Positions 21,553 to 32,179 of a DNA stretch of 64,000 nucleotides are shown piece after piece (position 1 is the stretch's first letter; each line of letters starts with the position of its first letter). The translations under genes and the position numbers were made by a program. A model generated the notes under the pieces. That model saw only the letters and a program-made list of their open reading frames with translations, made no database searches and was not told the origin of the DNA. The DNA is from Macrothele yani (taxonomy: Eukaryota > Arthropoda > Arachnida > Araneae > Macrothelidae): the NCBI GenBank assembly GCA_039090855.1, contig CM077034.1, positions 223,713,331 to 223,777,330 on the forward strand, read 5' to 3'.

Positions 21553-22249
21553 CACTGAGTGGCCACTTTATTATGACCACCCCCTCAGTATTTCGTTGGG
21601 CCATCTTTTGACTTTAATACTGCGTCGATTCTTCGTGGCATGGACTCCCAAGAGATGTTGATAGGTGGTTTGTGGAATCTGAGACCATGCTTGATGAATA
21701 ACACTTTCCAGGAGTGTGAGATTGCAGGGTTGTGGATCCAGCTGTCTGATGGCTTGCTCAACTTCATCCCACAAATTCTCAATGGGGTTGAGATCTGGAG
21801 ATTGTGGGGGGCCACCTAAGCAAAGTAAACTCACCGGCATCTTCCTGAAACCAATCCTGTAAAATACGAGCACTATGGCAGGACGCATTATCTTGTTGAA
21901 AGTCATTGGGATAAACCATCCACATGACAGGATGCACTTGGTCCGCAACGAGGTTTAGATATGATGTGCCAGTCAGACACGAATTAAAGGGCCCAAAGCA
22001 TGCCAGGAAAACATTCCCCAAACCATAACGTAGCCTCCACCAGCTTGAAGGGTTGTAGCAATGCATTTGGGGGTCCATGCTTTCGTGCTGTTTCCGCCAA
22101 ATTCTCACTCGGCCATCGGCATGGTGCAACTGAAAACGTGATTCATCGGACCACATATTAATTTGTTTCCAATTATCGACTGTCCAATCCTTGTGCTCCT
22201 GTGCGAACTGGAGACAGCAAAGATGTTCGAACAGGACTTTGGCTATCAT
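21553..22249 (-). pseudogene. Tc1-like transposase (Tc1-H), N-terminus missing
   Basis: An inverted-repeat-like end CACTGAGTGGCCACTTTATT starts at 21553 next to TA. The gene runs to higher coordinates on the minus strand. It has WSDESRFQLHHADGRV, FQQDNASCH and, in another frame, SPDLNPIENLWDEVEQAI, so the DDE residues are present but split by a frameshift near 21800. The DNA-binding part is missing: at about 22245 the sequence changes abruptly into the 211-bp LINE-derived repeats, and no second terminal repeat is found. Confidence 0.88.
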
Positions 22250-23385
22250 GGGAGAACCAGATTCAGGAATGTCTACATGAGGAAAAGAAAACGCATGTGA
22301 AGTACAAAAGGTCTTGTGTGAGGCATGTAATAGTAAGGTGGAGACACATATGCTAAGGTGGTTTGACCATGTTAAAAGAAAGAGTAATGAGATGCTAACT
22401 AAGAGAATTTATTCAGCTGAAGTGGCAGGAAAGAAAGGTACAGAAGGGGAGAGAAATCATGGGAGGACCAGATTCGGAAAGTGTGCATGAGGAAAAGATC
22501 ATGAGCATGAAGTAGAAAACGGTTTGTGTGAGGCATGTGATAGTAAGGTGGAGGCCAATATTCTGAGGTGTTTGGGTGGTTTGGCCATGTTGAAAGAATG
22601 AGAGGTGAGATGTTTACTAAGGGAATTTCTCCAGCCCAACTGGCAGGAAAGAAAGGTAGAGGAAGGCCAAGGAAATCATGGGAGGACAAGATTCAGAAAT
22701 GTCTGCATGAAAAAAAGATAATTAACATGAAGTACAGAAAGTTTTGTTGAGACATGTGATAGTAAGGTGGAGACAAGTATTCTGAGGTAGTTTGGACATG
22801 CTGAAAGAATGAGTGGTGAGATGCTTACTACGAGAGTTTATTCAGCCCAAGTGGCAGGAAAGAAAGGTAGAGAAAGGCCAAGGAAATCATGGAAGGACGA
22901 AACTCAGGAATGCCTGCATGAGAAAAAGATAATGAGCATGAAGTACAGAAAGTTTTGTTGAGACATGTGATAGTAAGGTAGAGACAAATATTCTGAGGTA
23001 TTTGGCCATGCTGAAGGAATGAGTGCTGAAATGCTTACTATGAGAGTTTATTCAGCCCATGTGGCAGAAAAGAAAGGCAGAGAAAGGCCGAGAAAATCAT
23101 GGAAGGACCATATTCAGGAATGTATGCATGCGAAAAAGATAATGAGTAAGAAGTACAGAAAGTTTTGTTGAGACATTTGATAGTAAGGTGGAGACAAATA
23201 TTCTGAGGTATTTGGCCATGCTGAAGAAATGAGTGCTGAAATGCTTACTATGAGAGTTTATTCAGCCCATGTGGCTGGAAAGAAAGGTAGAGAAAGGCCG
23301 AGGAAATCATGGAAGGACCAGATTCAGGAATGTATGCATGCGAAAAAGATAATGAGTAAGAAGTACAAAAGGTCTTGTGTGATAT
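22245..23385 (+). repeat. 211-bp tandem repeat made from a LINE-2 C-terminal coding segment
   Basis: About 5.4 units follow each other with a spacing of 210-218 bp (GTTTTGTTGAGACAT near 22741, 22952 and 23162, with variants near 22310 and 22523). One unit is still open (22568-22750) and reads WFGHVERMRGEM and GKKGRGRPRKSWEDKIQKCL. That is the conserved C-terminus of RTE-type LINE proteins. The decayed LINE at 59466-62530 has the matching WFCRIERMSDELLTKKIF. So the array was amplified from the end of a LINE ORF. Confidence 0.88.
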
Positions 23386-23566
23386 GTTCGATGAACGTCT
23401 GTTGAATTCTGTGTCGAGATCACTGTAAATGGAGAAGTTTGATACATCAATAGTAAATACAATCTAGTCACATCAGTTTGAAACTCTAATCTGACAGATG
23501 AGATTTCTTTGAGGAGCTAACCTCTGAATTTCAGAGAACAGTTCAGTGATATGCATGTGTGTATGA
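23386..23566 (+). mobile_element. LINE-2 3' end (untranslated region)
   Basis: CTGTAAATGGAGAAGTTTGATAC and GAGCTAACCT..GAATTTCAGAGAACAG match, on the opposite strand, the 3' end of the LINE at about 59470-59570. It ends GTGTGTATG, as the other copy does before its TATG microsatellite. The end lies only about 18 bp from the splice donor of the sulfatase exon at 23585. Confidence 0.8.
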
Positions 23567-23584
23567 AAAATTAAGTTAACTTAC

Positions 23585-23869
23585 CGCTGCTGGGTATGTA
23601 AGTAGCTGCATGAATATGAATTCCACAATAATGAAACAGAATGCTATGCGGACTTGCTGATGCTGTTTCAGTTATTAGGGGCCTCAGAGATTTTCCGTCA
23701 ATTGTTCGATCATCAGGCAGAGGTATTTTAGCAAAATCTAAGATTGTGGGAAACATATCCATCTGTGACGTTGCAACATTGACTTCAAGACCACGTCTAA
23801 TATGACCCGGCCACAGCATAAGGGATGGAACTCGGATGCCACCTTCTAAGCCGCCCATCATTTTGCCTC
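23585..23869 (-). CDS. Steryl-sulfatase/arylsulfatase, penultimate coding exon
   Basis: The 285-bp exon encodes GGKMMGGLEGGIRVPSLMLW, then DMFPTILDFAKIPLP, DDRTIDGKSLRPLI and ILFHYCG. The GG.RVP...WPG block, the D.FPT....A..PLP.DR.IDG..L.PL signature and FHYC are sulfatase family features. FHYC followed by the partner exon's C-terminus places it near steryl-sulfatase. On the minus strand the acceptor is ATTTCAG before 23869 and the donor is GTAAGT after 23585. The exon is phase 1 at both ends and joins in frame to 15427. The catalytic Cys region is not in this exon. Both neighbouring introns are filled with transposons, yet the frame and sites are intact, so the gene looks functional. Confidence 0.94.
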
Positions 23870-24163
23870 CTGAAATAGTAACAATAGCAGTAAATACTGA
23901 ATATGTTAAAAGAGTTCTAAGCACTGAATACACACATTATCAAAAGTAGTTAGACACCACAATGTTTTGGAAAAAAAAAAAAAGTTTTTTTTTTTAATAA
24001 AGCTCATGTTGAGAAATGGCTTCCTAGTTTCTTAATTCAATTACTAATCTAAAGCAACTATTATGGGAATTTTTTCATTTAAATTGCAAATTTTCGTAGA
24101 AAACTCTTCTTCTTCAGGCTGTCTTTTTGTTGTCACTTATTCCTGTCACTATCGCGGTTACGG

Positions 24164-24976
24164 TTAACCTTGACGGTTTAGGTTATTTTTCAACAAATCC
24201 TGCCAGATGTTAGGCAGGGAAAATTCTTTGCAGTCATTGATGATGGAATTTTTATTTTTCTCAATCTCTACTTCCTTCTTTCAGCTTTCTTTTTGAAAAT
24301 TGCTTTGGAAACTGATGACTTAAAGGGAATTCCAATCCATGCTGTGACTAGTTTCTCTAACATGCCTATCTAATCCAGTCTTGTTGAAGCAATTTTTTAT
24401 AGCTGCTTTATGCTCTGCTATACGAGTTTCTAGTCTGCGACCTGTTTCACCTATGTAAGATAGTCAACAACTACATTTTACTTCATAGACTACTCCTTGC
24501 ATTTTTAAAATATCTTCTTCTCTTTGAACTATTTTAGGGAAAATTTTTTTAACTTTGTTCTCTAAACTTGGAGCTAGCCTAATATTGTACTTCTTACTAA
24601 TTCTCTTTAAAGACTCAAATAAACCTTTGTGATAAGAAATTTTTCTAGTGAATTTTACTCATTGCTTTTGCGGGTTCTTCGTACCATTAAAATTCAGAAG
24701 TTTCTCAATTTCTTCTTTAGGATAGTTATTCTCTGCAAGTATGACTTTAAGCTCTTCTTTATGGTCTTCTTTTTTATCTGCTGTAGAAACTATTTCATTA
24801 TTTTTTTCTAAAAACTAACTTGCTACATTTTTCTGAATAGAAACTGGATGATAGGAATTGAAATCCAGTAGTCTATTAGTATTCATTGGTTTTTTATACC
24901 AACTAGTGAGGAATTTTTCATCTTCATAATAGATAGTAATATCTAAGAAGTTAATTCTTTTTTCTTTTTGAAGTTA
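24164..24976 (-). pseudogene. Penelope-like element 2: RT end and GIY-YIG nuclease
   Basis: No long ORF remains, but the minus strand reads INFLDITIYYEDEKFLTSWY and KKPMNTNRLLDFNSYHP. This is the end of the Penelope reverse transcriptase core (FLD..I....F.T..Y.KP......YL...S.HP pattern). It continues through a lysine-rich linker to GVVYEVKCSC and LSYIGETGRRLETRIAEHK, the GIY-YIG endonuclease, then DRHVRETSHSMDW. Penelope-like retroelements pair these two domains. Stops interrupt it (one at the Cys cluster, others in the linker) and the catalytic RT motifs are not present, so it is a 5'-truncated dead copy. It appears to sit in the 3' non-coding part of Tc1-L, between 23960 and 24990. Confidence 0.85.
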
Positions 24977-24994
24977 AAAAAAAAGGTTTTATTA

Positions 24995-25250
24995 TCGCAA
25001 TTAGTACTCGGTTGGTCCATCTATTGCTTGTATTATAGCAGCAACACATCAAGGCATGCTATCAACCACTTTCTGGTACGTCTTGACAGGAATGGTTTGA
25101 AATTTGTCCTGCAAAGCTGCGGCCAGAGTGGAGAGTGAAGACAGTTGTTGTGGTGGATTTCGTACCTGTCATTCCGGTTCATCCCAGAGGTGTTCTACGG
25201 GTTTACGATGAGCACTCTAAGTATGCCAATACATTTTGCCATTACATTTT
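24995..25250 (-). pseudogene. Tc1-L transposase, C-terminal segment
   Basis: The minus strand reads SAHRKPVEHLWDEP, a form of the third Tc1 motif SPDLNPIEHLWDE with the Glu present. The downstream C-terminal residues follow toward 25000. Upstream the gene dissolves into the satellite at 25250. Confidence 0.7.
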
Positions 25251-28190
25251 CCACCTTATTTCAAGGAACTAGTCCTGTACATGTCTTTTCCAAGGATTGG
25301 GGATATTCATGTTTTTCTGTTAAAACAGAAATCAACTCTCGGCCTCACCAAGAAGCAAATCACGTTAAAACAGAAATCAACTTATTTCAAGAAATTAGTC
25401 CTGTACATGTCTTTTCCACCTTATTTCAAGAAACTAAATCACGTTAAAACAGAAATCAACTTATTTCAAGAAACTAGTCCTGTACATGTCTTTTCCACCT
25501 TATTCCAAGAAACTAAATCACGTTAAAACAGAAATCAACTTATTTCAAGAAACTAGTCCTGTACATGTCTTTTCCACCTATTTAAAGAAACTAAATCACG
25601 TTAAAACAGAAATCAACTTATTTCAAGAAACTAGTCCTGTACATGACTTTTCCACCTTATTTCAAGAAACTAAATCACGTTAAAACAGAAATCAACTTAT
25701 TTCAAGAAACTAGTCCTGTACATGTCTTTTCCACCTTATTTCAAGAAACTAAATCACGTTAAAACACAAATCAACTTATTTCAAGAAACTAGTCCCGTAC
25801 ATGTCTTTTCCACCTTATTTCAAGAAACTAAATCACGTTAAAACAGAATTTCAAGAAACTAAATCACCACCACCTTATTACAAGAAACTAAATCACGTTA
25901 AAACAGAAATCAACTTATTTCAAGAAACTAGTCCTGTACATGTCTTTTCCACCTTATTTCAAGAAACTAAATCACGTTAAAACAGAAATCAACTTATTTC
26001 AAGAAACTAGTCCTGTACATGTCTTTTCCACCTTATTTCAAGAAACTAAATCACGTTAAAAAAGAATTTCAAGAAACTAAATCACCACCACCTTATTACA
26101 AGAAACTAAATCACGTTAAAACAGAAATCAACTTATTTCAAGAAACTAGTCCTGTACATGTCTTTTCCACCTTATTTCAAGAAACTAAATCACGTTAAAA
26201 CAGAAATCAACTTATTTCAAGAAACTAGTCCTGTACATGTCTTTTCCACCTTATTTCAAGAAACTAAATCACGTTAAAACAGAAATCAACTTATTTCGAG
26301 AAACTAGTCCTATACATGTCTTTTACACCTTATTTCAAGAAACTAAATCACGTTAAAAAAGAATTTCAAGAAACTAAATCACCACCACCTTATTTCAAGA
26401 AACTAAATCACGTTAAAACAGAAATCAACTTATTTCAAGAAACTAGTCCTGTACATGTCTTTTCCACCTGATTTCAAGAAACTAAATCACGTTAAAAAGA
26501 ATTTCAAGAAACTAAATCACCACCACCTTATTACAAGAAACTAAATCACATTAAAACAGAAATCAACTTATTTCAAGAAACTAGTCCTGTACATGTCTTT
26601 TCCACCTATTTCAAGAAACTAAATCACGTTAAAACAGAAATCAACTTATTTCAAGAAACTAGTGTTGTACATGTCTTTTCCACCTTATTTCAAGAAACTA
26701 AATCACGTTAAAACAGAAATCAACTTATTTCAAGAAACTAGTCCTGTACATGTCTTTTCCACCTTATTTCAAGAAACTAAATCATGTTAAAACAGAAATC
26801 AACTTATTTCAAGAAACTAGTCCCGTACATGTCTTTTCCACCTTATTTCAAGAAACTAAATCACGTTAAAACAGAATTTCAAGAAACTAAATCACGTTAA
26901 AACAGAAATCAACTTATTTCAAGAAACTAACTAGTCCTGTACATGTCTTTTCCACCTTATTTCAAGAAACTAAATCACGTTAAAACAGAAATCAACTTAT
27001 TTCAAGAAACTAGTCCTGTACATGTCTTTTCCACCTTATTTCAAGAAACTAAATCACATTAAAAAATAATTTCAAGAAACTAAATCCCCACCACCTTATT
27101 TCAAGAAACTAAATCACGTGAAAACAGAAATCAACTTATTTCAAGAAACTAGTCCTGTACATGTCTTTTCCACCTTATTTCAAGAAACTAAATCACGTTA
27201 AAAAAGAATTTCAAGAAACTAAATCACCACCACCTTATTTCAAGAAACTAAATCACGTTAAAACAGAAATAAACTTATTTCAAGAAACTAGTCCTGTACA
27301 TGTCTTTTCCACCTTATTTCAAGAAACTAAATCACGTTAAAAAAGAATTTCAAGAAACTAAATCACCACCACCTTATTTCAAGAAACTAAATCACGTTAA
27401 AACAGAAATCAACTTATTTCAAGAAACTAGTCCTGTACATGTCTTTTCCACCTTATTTCAAGAAACTAAATCACGTTAAAAAAGAATTTCAAGAAACTAA
27501 ATCACCACCACCTTATTACAAGAAACTAAATCACGTTAAAACAGAAATCAACTTATTTCAAGAAACTAGTCCCGTACATGTCTTTTCCACCTTATTTCAA
27601 GAAACTAAATCATGTTAAAACAGAATTTCAAGAAACTAAATCACCACCACCTTATTTCAAGAAACTAAATCACGTTAAAACAGAAATCAACTTATTTCAA
27701 GAAACTAGTCCTGTACATGTCTTTTCCACCTTATTTCAAGAAACTAAATCACGTTAAAAAAGAATTTCAAGAAACTAAATCACCACCACCTTATTTCAAG
27801 AAACTAAATCACGTTAAAACAGAAATCAACTTATTTCAAGAAACTAGTCCTGTACATGTCTTTTCCACCTTATTTCAAGAAACTAAATCACGTTAAAACA
27901 GAAATAAACTTATTTCAAGAAACTAGTCCTGTACATGTCTTTTCCACCTTATTTCAAGAAAATAAATCACGTTAAAAAAGAATTTCAAGAAACTAAATCA
28001 CCACCACTTAATTTCAAGAAACTAAATCACCACCACCTTATTTCAAGAAACTAAATCACGTTAAAACAGAAATCAACTTATTTCAAGAAACTAGTCCTGT
28101 ACATGTCTTTTCTACCTTATTTCAAGAAACTAGTCCTGTACATAACTAGTCCTGTACATTTTGCCAATACATTTTCCACCTTATTTTAAA
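25250..28190. repeat. Satellite with 79-bp and 60-bp units derived from Tc1-L
   Basis: Two unit types alternate irregularly. A 79-bp unit contains CACGTTAAAACAGAAATCAA, CTAGTCCTGTACATGTCTTT and CCACCTTATTTCAAGAAACT. A 60-bp unit contains AAGAATTTCAAGAAACTAAA and TCACCACCACC. Both share the TTATTTCAAGAAACTAAATC segment. The flanks, TTCCACCTTATTTCAAGGAACTAG (left) and TTCCACCTTATTTTAAAGAAACTAG (right), are transposase codons between the second and third catalytic motifs of Tc1-L. So the array grew from that piece. The open frames at 25145-25683 are by-products of the 79-bp repeats. Confidence 0.9.
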
Positions 28191-28255
28191 GAAACTAGTC
28201 CTACACATGCTGCGCAGTGTGGCAGGGAGCTTCATCGTGCTGGAAGAGAAAATGG
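28191..28255 (-). pseudogene. Tc1-L transposase, second catalytic motif
   Basis: The minus strand reads LFQHDEAPCHTAQHV, the Tc1 second motif (FQ.DNAP.H.A), with the catalytic Asp kept and the following Asn changed to Glu. After it come NKV and ENV codons that merge into the satellite unit. Confidence 0.75.
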
Positions 28256-28568
28256 TAATTTCTATAATCAATATATCTTACGTGACTCTATTACAAAGTT
28301 CACACAACATTACACGAGTACTAGAGTTCTTTACAAAGACGCTTTAATGTCCCTAAGTCTTTTGTTAAAAACGTGGAGTACCATAGGCGCCAACTTTAAA
28401 AATTATTGGGGGTTCCGGAAATTTCTAATCGAATTACCCATACATTTTTCAAAGTATTTAAGTTTACTTTCGGCATACGCTTTGACATCTGTAAGTTCTG
28501 TTTTTCACGTTCTATAAAGTGGATACGGACTGTGGTGGTGCACTAACTTATTCAATTAAAATATCAAT

Positions 28569-29497
28569 TGGTTAAAAGTCCTAAAAATGTTACTCACGGA
28601 AGTGCGTGTTTACTCCGCCATCAGTAGTTATTGAGAGTTTCTTTGTCCAAAGTTGTATCTTACTTCAAAATGGTCAGTTGTTAGGGTTAGCTTGAGAGTC
28701 ATTTCGTCATAAGTTGTACCGTACTTCGGATATGTCCAGATGTTAGGGTTAGCTCCGTTCTGGCTGTGTCGACATCATATTGAATGGGTAAAGGTTTCCA
28801 GATAATAATTAAATATTCTTGAGTTAAGAGTTACTATTTACATACAACTTGAAGTTCCACGTCGTACTTGGCCTTTAGGGCTATCTCGTCAATGCTGCAA
28901 TCTCGTAGAATTACCGAAGAAATCTTCAAGTTAGGTCAGGTTCATAAAAAATTTAAAAAGCTTTAAAAAATTCCAGTTAAAATCATTATATACACCACCC
29001 CATACCATCCACAGCCTCACTCGCTGGACGCGCGTTTCAGCTAGGCTCTACCCTAGCGTTTTCAATGGAGACTTCACACCCTCTGTCGAAGTCTGCTATC
29101 TGAAAGTCTCAGTGCACATGTTCATGTAACCCATCGTCAATGCCATCCAGTGTCAAATCGCATCAACTGTATCTTCATCTATGCCATCCAGTGTCAAATC
29201 GCATCAACTGTATCTTCATCTATGCCATACGAAGTCAACACAACCTAGTATGCAGGAACCAAGTTAGCCCTAATGGCTGCACACCACATACAACCATATA
29301 CAGGATATGATACAACTTTTGCCCAAAAAGCTCTCAATAAAGGAGCAGAATAAAGCTGCATTATAACTAGTTTATACTAGGGCATTATCTGCACACAGTG
29401 AACTACTTCTAGCGATGCCAAAATGCTTATCAGAATGAACTTTCAATATGGAACCGAAGATACATTTCGGCAAGTAACATTTTTAGGACTTTTTAAC
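28569..29497. mobile_element. Candidate non-autonomous element with about 30-bp inverted ends
   Basis: GTTAAAAGTCCTAAAAATGT (28572 onward) is matched by the complement of 29468-29497 with one indel and a few mismatches. No ORF links the ends. It may be a MITE, or simply an inverted duplication. Bases 28640-28760 also contain two diverged direct copies of a GTTAGGGTTAGCT stretch. Confidence 0.45.
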
Positions 29498-29506
29498 TGC
29501 AATACA

Positions 29507-30845
29507 CCCAGATTCATCAGAATCGATCCATATTACAAATCATAAACTGTGGGGTACCCCAGGGATCAGTTCTTGGTCCTTTATTTTTTAATCTATATAT
29601 TAACGACTTATTTGCAGTATTAAAAGATAATGATACAATCCTATATGCAGATGACGTAACTATTATTTTAAAGGGAACTGATATGAGTGAGCTTACACTA
29701 AGAACTAATACTCAGCTAAAATTAATAACAGATTGGATGAATGCAAATGAATTAGTTGTTAATATTAATAAAACTAAATGAATGATTTTCTCTAATTCAC
29801 AAGCTTCACGTTTATACGATTTACCGATTCTGATGAATGGAGTCGAGATTAATACGGTCTCAACACACTCTTATCTAGGTACAACTATACACAATGATTT
29901 GAAATGGAACAAACACATTGAAAATTTAAGTAACAAAATTTCTAGAAATATCGGAATGGTCAGTAGTGCTTTGCCAAACTTAACACCAAAAATATTAATT
30001 TCTATATATCATACTCTAATTCAAACACACATTAATTACTGCATTTTAACCTGGGGACAAACCACACAATATAATATTAATAAACTACAGGTACTGCAAA
30101 ATAGATTTATAAGACTAATAGATCTTAAAACATCAAATAATTTTCAACCAATCTGATATATTCGGTCAAAAGTGAACCCCAATATATATAATATTTTAAC
30201 GATAAAGCAATTATATGACTATAACTTGGGAAAAATAATGTATAAAAGAATTAAAAATGGTATACACAATGATATTATAACACTAAATATACATACTCAT
30301 TACCACAATACTAGGAATAGATCATTACTAATTCCAATGTTCCCACAAACTGAGGAACTTAAAATCAATATAAATTATAGTGGCCCAAAATTCTGGAACT
30401 CATTGCCCCAAGAACTAACATCAATTAATAATTTTAACTTATTTAAAATAAAACTAAAGGCATATCTTATGAAATAATTAGTAAACAATAGGCAATTTCG
30501 ACTAAATGGAAGAAATGTGGGTTGATATGATTATAGAGTGAGGTGCAAACGTTATTTGTTGTTTATTTATAAATATATATGTGATTATGTAGTGAAGTGT
30601 ACATGATACTTGTTTGTCTAGATATAATGAAGACTATTGTTGATGGAACACATTGTTATATGTGTTGGTTGTGAGCAAGTACGGGTACCTACCAAATATG
30701 TGTTGGCTTGCATTTTCTGTTAAGTTTTATGTTTTTTGTATTCTGGGGAGAGGAGGGCTATGTCAGGCCTCACAGCCTTTTCCCTCCTTTTCCTAGTTGC
30801 TGTAGTGGCAACTGAAAGAATAAATAAATGAAATGAAATGAAACT
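29507..30845 (+). pseudogene. CR1/jockey-like LINE, 3' half of reverse transcriptase
   Basis: One frame gives CGVPQGSVLGPLFFNLYIND, then ILYADDVTIIL with the catalytic YADD, then NINKTK and VEINTVSTHSYLGTTI. It continues to SGPKFWNSLPQELTSINNF and a terminal KAYLMK at 30477. This is the palm-to-C-terminus order of CR1/jockey-type LINEs. Only two in-frame stops occur, both TGA (29779 and 30154); otherwise the frame is open for about 320 codons. The 3' region ends in an AAATG/AAATA microsatellite at about 30818-30845, as in CR1-like tails. The first RT blocks and the endonuclease are missing, so it is a 5'-truncated copy. Confidence 0.85.
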
Positions 30846-31360
30846 GAATTATACCTGAAAAGTATTAAATAACTTAATGCACCACTGCAGACTGTACCCC
30901 ACTTATAACTGTTAGGAATAAACCGTGACCAAACGCGATTAGCGACAGGCGCCAAGCAACATGCCACGTTCTGAAAACACGAGGTTGTGACGTCAGATGA
31001 ATGAGCCCACGTAAGACAGAACTTTTGTTGTAGTTGTTGTTGTTGTTGAGAGTCGAATGGAGAAAGACAGTCTTTAATCTATGACTACCTGTATGCTGTT
31101 ACAATGGAATGTTTTAGTAGTTGAAGTTAAGTTTCAGATGGATCCAAATGTATACATAATAATATACAAGTTTGTTTAATAAAGGCTCCATTTTACAACA
31201 TACGAGCAGGAGGTGAGTAATTTTTTGAATCTTCTTGTTTACGTTCTATCCAGGAATGCTGCGCTGGCCCTCATTACCGAAGGATGACGTTCCTAATATA
31301 TAACAATAACGTGTATAACAGAAGACTCAGGGATGTTAAAGCGTCTTTTTGAAGAACATT

Positions 31361-32050
31361 TCCATAATGCTGCCACATTGTTGGCTGGGCAGGATTATCC
31401 GGAACATCGAGGTACACTTCAGAGTTCATGGTTTGTAATGTAATAACCAACAGGGAGAGGTCCCATGCATGAAAAACAACTCCACGCTATGATGGAGCCT
31501 CCACCGAACTTAACAGTTGGAAGAACACAGTCCGATGAAAACTGTTCATCAGGTTGTCGTCAAATCCAAACATGTTCATCAATACTTCAAACCTCAAACA
31601 CCCATAAAGATTGCAAGAGTGAAAAGCATGACTCATCACTCTAGTAGCCCACAGCCAAGGAACACCGGGAGACACACCACTCCAAAGGGCGCTTCACATT
31701 TATGGTAGTGATGTGTGGCTTGTGTACTGTTGCTCTACCATAATAACCTGGGATTTCTCATCATTTCTTAACATTTCCGAACATTTCTCAACATTTCTCA
31801 ACATTTCTCAAAATTTCTTAACATTTCTCAACATTTCTTAACATGGCTCTTCTGTCACATTGTGACAGTTTGTGCAGATTTCCTGAACATTTTTCTTGCT
31901 GTAGTTGGACTGTCCTACTTTCATCATTTCAAGGCATCACTTACAGTCGATTTCGGTATGCTTTGTTTAGTTGCAATGTTCCGTACAGAAATGTTACTCA
32001 AATGACATTCCAGCCCAAGCTGGAACTTTGAAAGTTCATGTCCACGCGAC
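31361..32050 (-). pseudogene. Tc1-L transposase, N-terminal and first-motif segments
   Basis: Minus-strand pieces in several frames give the helix-turn-helix SIPKSTVSDAL near 31950, then a degenerate first motif followed by YGCLRFEVLMNMFGFDDNLM. Next come GGGSIIAWSCFSCMGPLPVG and NVAALWK at the junction near 31365. This is the N-to-middle order of a Tc1 transposase. An 11-bp minisatellite (31753-31842) interrupts it. The first catalytic motif is no longer readable with certainty. Confidence 0.7.
31753..31842. repeat. 11-bp minisatellite
   Basis: Eight units of the type TCTCAACATTT, some as TCTTAACATTT, follow each other. Confidence 0.9.
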
Positions 32051-32179
32051 ATATCTGTTTAAAAGTTACTGGTAACATGACAGGACATCTTAGCTTTATA
32101 TACATACTTCCTCCCTCACACAGCGCAACATTCTACACAACTGTTTTTTGCACTTATGCAAGTATTTGGTAGTGTCGAA

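Larger units (their letters stand above)
28256..31360. other. 3.1 kb insertion in Tc1-L, composite
   Basis: It separates the second motif of the Tc1-L transposase (28255) from upstream codons (31361). Near its ends a pair of about 50 bp is inverted: GTTCTTTACAAAGACGCTTT at 28326 against the complement of 31310-31360. Inside are a candidate foldback or MITE (28569-29497), a CR1-like LINE end (29507-30845) and about 500 bp without recognisable content (30846-31310). Bases 29155-29230 contain a short direct duplication of ATGCCATCCAGTGTCAAATC. Confidence 0.5.
23931..32177 (-). mobile_element. Tc1-L, one Tc1 relic expanded by nested insertions
   Basis: A Tc1-type end lies near 23931 (CATTATCAAAAGTAGTTAGACACC after TA). 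A degenerate match to its complement lies near 32161-32177 (TATTTGGTAGTGTCG). Between them, transposase pieces appear in the correct order for one minus-strand gene: third motif at 25000-25250, second motif at 28191-28255, first motif and DNA-binding part at 31361-32050. The gaps are a Penelope element (24164-24976), a 79/60-bp satellite (25250-28190) and a 3.1 kb insertion (28256-31360). That all pieces belong to one element is inference from order and strand. Confidence 0.55.

Noticed and set aside
25255..28190. CRISPR array
   Set aside because: The repeats are direct and regular, but there are no unique spacers. Units are contiguous satellite copies in a eukaryotic transposon.
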